Assembly: GCA_024291935.2 (NCBI GenBank)
Contig: CM044310.1
Span: 118,926,213 to 118,990,212, forward strand
Source of the DNA: Okapia johnstoni
Taxonomy: Eukaryota; Chordata; Mammalia; Artiodactyla; Giraffidae
Length of the DNA stretch: 64,000 bases
Reading direction: 5' to 3'
The notes under the pieces were generated by a model. That model was not told the DNA's origin. It worked only from the letters and a program-made list of their open reading frames with translations, and did not search any database. This document shows positions 54,233 to 64,000 of this stretch, piece after piece. The first letter of the stretch is position 1. Each line of letters starts with the position of its first letter. Made by a program: the position numbers and the translations under genes.

Positions 54233-55827
54233 AAGCTAGAATCAGGCAGAAAAAGCACCAGTACTTGGGGTTCAGCCTTTACACATGACCTGGGTGAAGT
54301 GCTCTGGGCTCCCTAGGCTGAGTGTGGATTTCTCCATTCAAACCATGACAAGCAGGATTCTGGTGAGCTCTGTGTGGGTGTCATTGAAGGGGGCCTGTGA
54401 AGTTGAACCTGGGGTTCAGTAAGACTGATGATCTTGAGGAAGGTGGCCTTCTAGTACAGGTGCTCACAGGACTGGCTGGTGCGAGTTCAAGGACCTGCAG
54501 GCTGCCTGTTCCCCAGACAGATGCTGAGGCAGCAACATCATGGAGCAGTGCAGGTAAACTCTCAACAATACTCTGTATGATCCTTATTAGAACTGTCACA
54601 ATGTCTGAGTAGTTACAAAACTGAAGAGGAGATACAACATAGAAATGAAGAAAAATATATGAAGTTATGAGAGGTATAAAACCAGCAAGTAAACTAATTT
54701 CCACATATGCCATCTCTCTGTGCTACCAAATAGTTTGTTATGGTCTCTTCACTACAACCTTAAATAAGGTGGGAAAGTTTAATGTTGGTGCTGGGTTACA
54801 CTTCATTCATTACATTCAACCAAAACACTAAAAATCATTCACTTTTATTAATAGCCACGTGTTAATTTCACACAGTTGAAATAAATCCACGGTATGATCC
54901 ATGGTTAAATATACATCAAAAATACAGAGAAAGATATTCATTTTTCTGATATAATGATGTGAGGGTTCTGATTTTTATGGCTTACAAAACAAAGCCTAGG
55001 AAACACTTAGTAAATATGATATACACTAATTACATGCCTTTTCCAGGAAGGGATTCTAATACATCTCTGGGTTATCACAGAAGCTGTCTTTGTTTCAACA
55101 TTGTTATGTAATATTCATGACTGGTGTTTATAAAGATCCATCAATATTGTAGTGAACTTTGTGTTCTTACAAATCAAATGACATAACTATTGAAAATTTA
55201 GAACCAACTTTTGTCTTACTTTAAGACATGGAAAGATTCCATGATCACTTACATCATGGCAACCTACAGGGATATTTCACATCAATGACAAACACCTCTA
55301 CTTAGATGGTCATTGTCCATTTTACATTATGGTATCCTTCATCTTCTAATGAAGGATAGAAATGGTTGCAACACAATACAAAAAGGCTAATCTTTGAAGC
55401 ATAAACCATCAGAAATCTATGTTTGCATACACAATAGAAGTGAAGCATAGTATGGATTATCTGAGTTGTATCACATGCATTTTCAAATAACCTCAAATCA
55501 CGTCATAATAAACAAGCATACATTGCCAATCATTCTAACTTTCTAACGATCAATCTTCTTCTCATGATCCATGCTAATATATCCATTTTCTATGAGTTCT
55601 AACTATGGAGTACTCCCTACAGTAATTCTCCTTCAGAGAAACTTCAGAAAAGAAGTATTGATGAAATACTTTCTAATATGCAGTCTCTTATGTTTATTTA
55701 CATTTGATTTTGATTAAATACTTTTCTACATATTTGTTACATCATCTCCATAGGTTTTTTGTATTAAACTCTCATGTTTTCTGATGTATGTTTAGGACAA
55801 ACCTCTTCCATCACTTGTTCCGTTACT
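54233..55827 (-). other. Unit F 3' UTR and downstream block
   Basis: 54235-54620 is the conserved downstream block, with the small + ORF at 54397-54612. 54840-55827 is AT-rich 3' UTR, with the conserved AATAAA at 54844-54849 (minus strand). Confidence 0.6.
54844..54849 (-). terminator. Conserved AATAAA poly-A signal, unit F
   Basis: TTTATT on the + strand in 'cacttttattaatagccacg', aligned with the other units. Confidence 0.5.
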
Positions 55828-56075
<248 letters not shown>

Positions 56076-57497
56076 CTAAGATCTCTTCGCAGTATGAATT
56101 CGCTGATGTTGAGTAAGCCGTGAGCAATGGATAAAGACTTTGTCACAGTCTTTACATTTATAACGTTTCTCTGCAGTATGAATTCGCTGATGATGAGTAA
56201 CAGTTGAGCTCCGGTTAAAGGCTTTGCCACATTCTGTACATTTATAAGGTTTCTCTCCAGTATGAACTCGCAGATGTGTAGTGAGAATTGATTTCCGATT
56301 AAAGGCTTTGCCACATTCTGTACATTTATACGGTCTCTCCCCAGTATGAATTCGCTGATGTCTAGTAAGAGCAGAATTGTTCATAAAGGTCTTGCCGCAT
56401 TCTGCACACTTATAAAGCTTCTCCCCCTTATGAATTCGGTGATGTTTACTAAGATTTGAACTCGTAATAAAGGCTTTGCCACATTCTGTGCATTGATAAG
56501 GTCTCTGCCCAGTATGAATGTGCTGATGTCGAATAAGATGTGAGCGACAGATAAAGGCTTTGTCACATTCTTTACATTTAAAAGGTTTCTGTCCGGTATG
56601 AATTCGCTGATGATGAGTAAGAGTTGAGCTCCGATTAAAGGCTTTGCCACATTCTGTACATTTATAAGGTTTCTCTCCAGTATGAACTCGCAGATGTGTA
56701 GTGAGAATTGATTTCCGATTAAAGGCTTTGCCACATTCTGTACATTTATACGGTCTGTCCCCAGTGTGAATTTGCTGATGTTTAGTAAAAGCAGAACTGT
56801 TAATAAAAGTTTTGCCACATTCTGTACATTTATGACGTGTCTCCCCCATATGAATTCGGTGATGTTTACTAAGATTTGAACTCGTAATAAAGGCTTTGCC
56901 ACATTCTGTACATTTATAACGTTTCTCTCCAGTGTGAGTAATCTGATGTTGAGTAAGAAGTGAGTGACGGGGAAATGTTTTGCCACATTCTGTACATTTG
57001 AAAGGTTGTCTTCCTATACGAACTTTCCTATGTCTCCTTAGATTGGATGAATTACTAAAGGCTTTCCCATGTATCTGACACTTGTTTTTTTTCTGTGGAT
57101 TCTGAATAGTCTGCTGTTGAACAAGTTCTGAAGACTGATTGGAAGCTTTACCATATTCACTACAATTATAAGTCTTCTCTCCAGTATGAACACTCTTATT
57201 CAATGAAAGACCTGATATCTGATAAAAGGTATTTCTACATTTATTACTGTTAGAATCCCTGTGTGAAGATTCAGGTCCCTGATGTTTCATAAGGTTTGGG
57301 TCTCCTTCAACCTTACCTCCAGTTTCATTGCTTGAATACCTTCTCACTCCATCATGAATACTCTTGTAATTGTTTGGGCTGGAGCTCTTATTTAAGGCCT
57401 GACTCATTTTATTACACGTGGAAAGCTGTTCTGTATTAGCCGTACCATGATCTGTATTGAACAATGATGGCTGGATTACATGTCTTCCAGAGAACAT
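56076..57497 (-). CDS. ZNF ORF with 11 C2H2 fingers lacking its exon 5' end, unit F
   Basis: A 473-codon ORF: a linker (residues 1-137), one degenerate finger, then 11 canonical fingers at about 166-473 (57002-56079). Fingers 2-6 recur as 7-11 with a 420-bp period; 4 and 9 are identical. TAG follows I-H-T-A-K-R-S where the family has a Tyr-Lys codon pair. The ORF's ATG abuts a deletion: about 470 bp of ZNF exon, the acceptor and about 90 bp of intron are missing. The sequence runs directly into intron at 57498-57535. The best remaining upstream AG (exon from 57518) would join KRAB-B out of frame. A KRAB-less protein from its own start is possible; otherwise it is a pseudogene. Confidence 0.6.
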   Translation of the reverse strand: MFSGRHVIQPSLFNTDHGTANTEQLSTCNKMSQALNKSSSPNNYKSIHDGVRRYSSNETGGKVEGDPNLMKHQGPESSHRDSNSNKCRNTFYQISGLSLNKSVHTGEKTYNCSEYGKASNQSSELVQQQTIQNPQKKNKCQIHGKAFSNSSNLRRHRKVRIGRQPFKCTECGKTFPRHSLLTQHQITHTGEKRYKCTECGKAFITSSNLSKHHRIHMGETRHKCTECGKTFINSSAFTKHQQIHTGDRPYKCTECGKAFNRKSILTTHLRVHTGEKPYKCTECGKAFNRSSTLTHHQRIHTGQKPFKCKECDKAFICRSHLIRHQHIHTGQRPYQCTECGKAFITSSNLSKHHRIHKGEKLYKCAECGKTFMNNSALTRHQRIHTGERPYKCTECGKAFNRKSILTTHLRVHTGEKPYKCTECGKAFNRSSTVTHHQRIHTAEKRYKCKDCDKVFIHCSRLTQHQRIHTAKRS

Positions 57498-57534
57498 GTA
57501 AAAAAGATGAACCCTTCACTAGTTTAAAAATAAA

Positions 57535-58275
57535 ATAGAGACAGAAGGATCAAGATGCCAGAGGATCTCTCTCCACAAACACATCAAGAATACATCAGAA
57601 ATGGAACACTTCTCACAGAGCCCAGCTGGACACTAGCAGAGGCCCTTGGAAATCTAAAAGGACAAGATACATTCCTGCTGAGCCAGGGAGGACAAGAGAA
57701 AGAAGGAAAAGAAGAGGAGATGAAGTGGGATGGGACCTGCAACCCTGCGGGGAGATGAAAGTGAGGAGAGGTCTCCACATCTGGGGAAGCCCCTCGCCAG
57801 GGAGCTCAGTTGGGACAGAAGGCGAGCCTCATTCTCTGTGGGAAGAGAACATGGCAACCAGCGTGTGGGAACAGGACAGAATGTGACCTGTACACAGGGT
57901 ACTGACCCCAGCCTTGCCCACCCAGCCTGAGAGGGTGTCCACCACTGCAGACAAGGGCTGGGTGCTGGAATGTGGGGTGTGGAGGGCAGACCGAGGCAGA
58001 GGAACGCGGTGGGCAGTGAGGAGACATCCGAGGGGACGGGAGTGAGGGAGGAGCTCTGTAAACGGGATGCTTGTGGAGGAAGCCTGAAGCACCCCAGAGC
58101 AGAGCACAAACATCCGGACAACCTCACCCACCAAGGTGCAGGTACCGGAAGGATAGAGGACTAGGTGCCTGTAGCCTTCAAAACAGAGACCACAAACAGA
58201 AAACTGGACAAAATGAGATGGCGAAGAAATGTGTGACAGAGGGAGAAGCATGCTAAAACCCACAGGAACCACGGA
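57535..58275 (+). mobile_element. Old LINE-type 5' region, unit F copy (shortened)
   Basis: Paralog of 28050-29720 with the same start 'aggatcaagatgccagagga'. It lacks the stretch corresponding to roughly 28630-29560, joined at about 58105. Confidence 0.55.
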
Positions 58276-58626
58276 ACGAAGAGGAAATAGGCAATCTAAT
58301 GATTACTTCTTGCTTTTAGTCCTCTTAAGTAGAGACACCAAATATTTTCAAAAATCCTAGGTGCCTAATAATTCTTTAGTCCACTTCTTGTCACACATTT
58401 CTGAAAATGTTCTATTAGACATTTGAATCTGAAAATAATAAATGATATTGACAGAGAACTAATCAGAAGGTGAAGACACATAGGACAATATCTGAGAAAA
58501 CTGATTACAGGTAAGATAAACTTAATAAAGTACTAGTTTTTAAGAAATTAAATGAAAGAGAGACTTTGAAAATATACTTGAAACACTGGGAATTCGACTC
58601 ATTGCTCTGTGGAGACCTAAATGGGA
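58276..58626 (-). other. Unit F intron 2, with start of an L1 3' end
   Basis: Shared with D and E (29750-29940, 48830-49010). 58575-58626 is the left half of an L1 3' end split by the next BovB; its right half resumes at about 60534. Confidence 0.55.
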
Positions 58627-60533
58627 AGGAAATCAATAGAATGGGAAAGACTAGAGATCTCGTCAAGAAAATTAAGAGATACCAAGGGATCATTTTATGC
58701 AAAGATGGGCACAATAAAGGACAGAAATGGTATGGACCTAACGGAAGCAGATCTTAACAAAAGGTGTCAGGAATACACGGAAGTGCTAAACAAAACAGAT
58801 CTTAATGACCATGATAACCAGGATGGTGTGATCATTCACCTAGAGGCAGGCTTCCTGGAGTCTAAAATCAAGTGGGCCTAAGGAAGCATCACTACCAGTA
58901 GAGCTAGCGGAGGGGATGGAATTCCAGCTGAGCTATTTCAAATCTTAAAGATGATGCTGTGAAAGTGCTGTACTCAATATGGCAGCAAATTTGGAAAACT
59001 CACCAGTGGCCACAGGATTGGAAAAGGTCAGGTTTTATTCTTATCTCAGAGAAAGGCAAGGCCAAAAAGTGTTAAAACTACCGCACAATCGCACTCATTT
59101 CACACACTAGCAAAGTAAGGCTCAAAATTCTCCAAGCAAGGCTAACAGAACGTGAACTGAGAACTTCCAGATGCTCAAGCTGGATTTAGAAAAGGCAGAG
59201 GAACCAGAGAACAAATTGTCAGCATCCCTTGGATCACTGAAAAAGCAAGACAGTTCCAGAAAAACATCTGCTTTGGCTTTATTGACTATGCCAATGCCTT
59301 AGACTGTGTGGATCACAACAAACTGTGGAAAATTCTTCAAGAGATGGGGATACCAGACCACCTTACCTGCTTCCTGACAAATCTGTAAGCAGATCAAGAA
59401 AAGAGAGTTAGAACTGGACATGGAACAATGGACTGGTTCCAAATTGGGAAAGGATTATGTCAAGACTGTATACAGTCACCCTGCTTATTTAACTTATATG
59501 CAGAGTACATCATGTAGGAGCCCTTGGTCGATCCCTGGGTTGGGAAGATTCCCTGGAAAAGGGAAAGGATACCCATTCCAGTATTCTGGCCTAGGCAATT
59601 CCATGGATGGTATAGTCAGTGGGGCTGCAAAGAGTCAGACACGACTGAGCAACTTTCACTTTCACTTTTCACATTTCATCATGCTAAATGGCGGGCTGGA
59701 AGAAGCACAAGCTGGAATCAAGATGCAGGGAGAAATATCAACAACGTCAGATATACAGATGACACCATCCAAATGGCAGAAAGCAAAGAGAAACTGAGGA
59801 GTCCCTTGATGATACTGAAAGAGGCAAGTGAAAAGCTGGCTTCAACTCAACATTGAAAAAACCAAGATCATGGCATCCAGTCCCATCACTTCCTGGCCAA
59901 TAGTTGCGGAAACAATGGAAACAGTAACAGTCTTTATTTTTTTGGGCTCCAAAAATACTGCAGATTGTGACTGCAGCCACGAAATTAAAAGATGCTTGCT
60001 TCTTAGAAGGAAAACTATGAGCAACCTAGGTGGCATACTAAAAAGTAGAGACGTTACTTTGCCGACAAATGTTAAGTCTAGTCAAAGCTATGGTTTTTCC
60101 AGTAGTCATGTATGGATGTGAGAGTTGGACCATAAAGAAAGTTAAGTCCCCAAAACCTGATGCTTTTGAACTGAGGTGCTGGAGAAGACTCTGAGTCCCT
60201 TGGACTGCAAGGAGATCACATTACTACATCCTTAAGGAAATCAGCCCTTAACATTCATTGGAAGGACTGATGCTGAGGCTCCAATAATTAGGCCACCTCA
60301 TGCAAAGAACTGACTCACTGGATAAGACCCTGATGCTGGGAAAAATTGAGGGCAGGAGAAGGGGATGACAGAGGATGAGATGGTTGGATGGCATCATGGA
60401 CTTGATGGACATGAGTCTAAGCAGCCTCCAGGAGTGTGTTGGTGATGGAGAGAGAAGTTGGTGATGTGCTGCAGCCAATGGGGTTGTGAAGAATGGGACA
60501 CGACTGAGAGACTGAATGAACTGACTGACAGGT
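58627..60533 (+). mobile_element. BovB splitting an L1 3' end, unit F intron 2
   Basis: Sense BovB from 'agaatgggaaagactagaga' through RT remnants to the gaactgactgaca tail. There are many stops and indels, and YTDD occurs where YADD is expected near 59750. It is older than the BovB in unit D's 3' UTR. It is interrupted by the SINE at 59515-59676. Confidence 0.88.
59515..59676 (+). mobile_element. Bov-tA SINE inside BovB
   Basis: Sense, lacking part of the head ('gtcgatccctgggttgggaa', tail 'gactgagcaactttcacttt'). It is flanked by catcatg at 59508-59514 and 59677-59683. Confidence 0.88.
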
Positions 60534-60572
60534 GTAACTGACTCTTTTTGGTGTACAGTAGTACAAAATTAT

Positions 60573-60845
60573 CAGAGTAGGCAATGGCACCCCACTCCAG
60601 TACCCTTGCCTGGAAAATCCCATGGACAGAGGAACCTGGTGGGCTACAGTCCATGGGGTCGCTAAGAGTCGGACACGACTAAGCGACTTCACTTCCACTT
60701 TTCCCTTTCACGTACTGGAGAAGGAAATGGCAACCCACTCCAGTGTTCTTGCCTGGAGAATCCCAGGGATGGCGGAGCCTGGTGGGCTGCCGTCTATGGG
60801 GTCGCACAGAGTCGGACACGACTGAGGCGACTTAGCAGCAGCAGC
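60573..60845 (+). mobile_element. BOV-A2 dimeric SINE
   Basis: Two BOV-A monomers in tandem, each with 'ctccagt...cctggaaaa/gaatccca' and 'gagtcggacacgact', ending in (agc)n. It is flanked by a perfect 13-bp agtacaaaattat at 60560-60572 and 60846-60858, inside the L1 3' end. Confidence 0.93.
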
Positions 60846-60858
60846 AGTACAAAATTAT

Positions 60859-61655
60859 AAAACAGCTGTATTCCAATCAGACCTTTTAAAAAAGATTTCT
60901 TTATATAATCTAGATATTCTTATAGTTTGAATCAACCATTAATAATATGGGTGGAAAATGTGCTAAGCTTTTATGCCAATTTATTTTAAAATTCTATGAA
61001 GTAATTGAATATATTAAAGTAGTTTAGCATTTTAGAATTGGGCCAAATACACTTAAGATATTTAATATGAGATCATATAAGGATAAGAGAAACTTGTAAT
61101 AAACCTGAGATGTGCATTCTTTCATTTTCGGGAGGTTTTGCTTTCTGCACTGAAAAAAGTACTTGAGTTTGAAATTAACTTAGAAGGTCCTATCTCTAGC
61201 TCCCAGTGGATAGGAAATGAGAAAACAAAAACCTGTCCCCAGTATTCCTAGAAGTTTAGCAGTTTGTCTACCATGTCACTCACACATTTTTGTCTAGAGA
61301 TAGAAAGAAACTTTAAAAGGGCTGTCATACAGTTACTCAGAAATGGACACAGTTTTTCTAGGATCCCCAAGAAATGGAAGAGCAACCAATGAATGCAGTT
61401 TGTCACAAGCCAAGAGGAGAGTTTTAGTTCACACTGTGATGGAGAAAAGTAATCACTGGAGATGAATTCATGAATGATTTAAGAGAGATAATGGGGCAGG
61501 TGATACATTTCTATGACAGCAGTGGACACAAACCCAGGTTTTCCAAAATGATTTCCACTGAGGCAGATCTTCCATAGCCACCTGACAAAGGATGAGTTCC
61601 TCGCAGCTCCTTGGACCTCTCATCTGAGTCATCATCTCCATCCATTCATACATAC
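60859..61655 (-). other. Unit F intron 2, proximal part
   Basis: The end of the L1 3' fragment (to about 60895), then intron sequence homologous to 30220-31029 and 49260-50243. No gene. Confidence 0.55.
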
Positions 61656-61751
61656 CCGGGTATATGGCTGTTGTCTCCATTCTCCTTATATTCCTGGGAT
61701 CATTCAATTGCTCCAGAAAGGTGACCAGATTCAGGCCAGAGACTACAAGAC
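61656..61751 (-). CDS. KRAB-B exon, unit F
   Basis: A 96-bp exon with acceptor aacag|gt and donor cgg|gtatgt. It encodes (G)LVVSGLNLVTFLEQLNDP, then R-N-I-R-R-M-E-T-T-A-I-Y-P. It is open and phase-compatible, but has no in-phase downstream acceptor in this unit. Confidence 0.85.
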
Positions 61752-62158
61752 CTGTTCGTCAGAGAAAGGAATATTTGTGTTCTTAGAGATTCATCCGTGT
61801 CCAATCCTATATGTATTCAGGTGAGATGCGAATGCATGGGAGAATGTTAATACAGCCTAGAAAACGATTTCCCCAAATACTGTATTCAAAGCACCTACAG
61901 AATACTAACAAATACATAACAGTCAAATCTTGAGATTTTGGTCAAGTACCGCTAAGGCAAAAGTAAGTGCGTAAATGTGAAATTAAGAGACGTGGCAACT
62001 ATTTCATACCACAGAACTCATACAGTTACCACTAACCTAGGATGAAGGAGGCAGAGTCCATCAAGGAAGAAAACGGTTACAAGCATAACGAATCATCATG
62101 AAGCTTTCTAAACTCAGATACTCATTTCCCCCGAGAAAGCAGAGATCTGAAACTTTTA

Positions 62159-64000
<1,842 letters not shown>

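Overview
This window is nuclear DNA of a ruminant, almost certainly a bovid. The evidence is the repeat content: BovB (an RTE-clade LINE), tRNA-derived Bov-tA/BOV-A2 SINEs and bovine-type L1 3' ends occur throughout, and the unique sequence is mammalian KRAB zinc-finger (KRAB-ZNF) genes. There are no operons, CRISPR arrays or bacterial features. I cannot name the species or chromosome from sequence alone.

The backbone is a segmentally duplicated KRAB-ZNF cluster with six recognisable units. Units A (ZNF exon 530-2598) and B (exon 1 at 5248, ZNF exon 8234-about 10300) are on the + strand and both are dead. Units C to F are on the - strand. C is only an orphan first exon (22206-22220). D (38059 down to 26212) is intact across four phase-compatible exons and predicts a 656-residue protein with KRAB-A, KRAB-B and 11 C2H2 fingers. 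E (53031 down to 45475) has intact KRAB exons but a broken ZNF exon, so it would give at most a short KRAB-only protein. F (62377 down to 55828) has intact KRAB exons and an open 473-codon, 11-finger ORF, but the 5' end and splice acceptor of its ZNF exon are deleted. The two orientations converge at about 13.3-17 kb.

Each typical unit reads: start exon ATGGCAGCTTCTCAG|GT, KRAB-A exon of 127 bp, KRAB-B exon of 96 bp, an intron carrying an old GC-rich retrotransposon 5' region antisense to the gene, one large ZNF exon, a long AT-rich 3' UTR ending at a conserved AATAAA, and a conserved downstream block. The old retroelement sits at the same intronic spot in units A, D, E and F, so it predates the duplications.

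Younger insertions are layered on top. They include an RPL38 processed pseudogene inside unit A's ZNF exon, an L1 with a 727-codon open ORF2 fragment nested in a BovB, and a near-intact BovB reverse transcriptase in unit D's 3' UTR. Three BovB copies have inverted 5' parts. There is also an ERV solo LTR with 6-bp target duplications and a 4 x 22-bp repeat, plus many SINEs. KRAB-ZNF proteins normally repress transposable elements through TRIM28, so the cluster and its invaders are plausibly linked. I saw no evidence of a wholly new system. The most useful observations are the one complete gene, the specific lesions in its paralogs, and the datable order of insertions.
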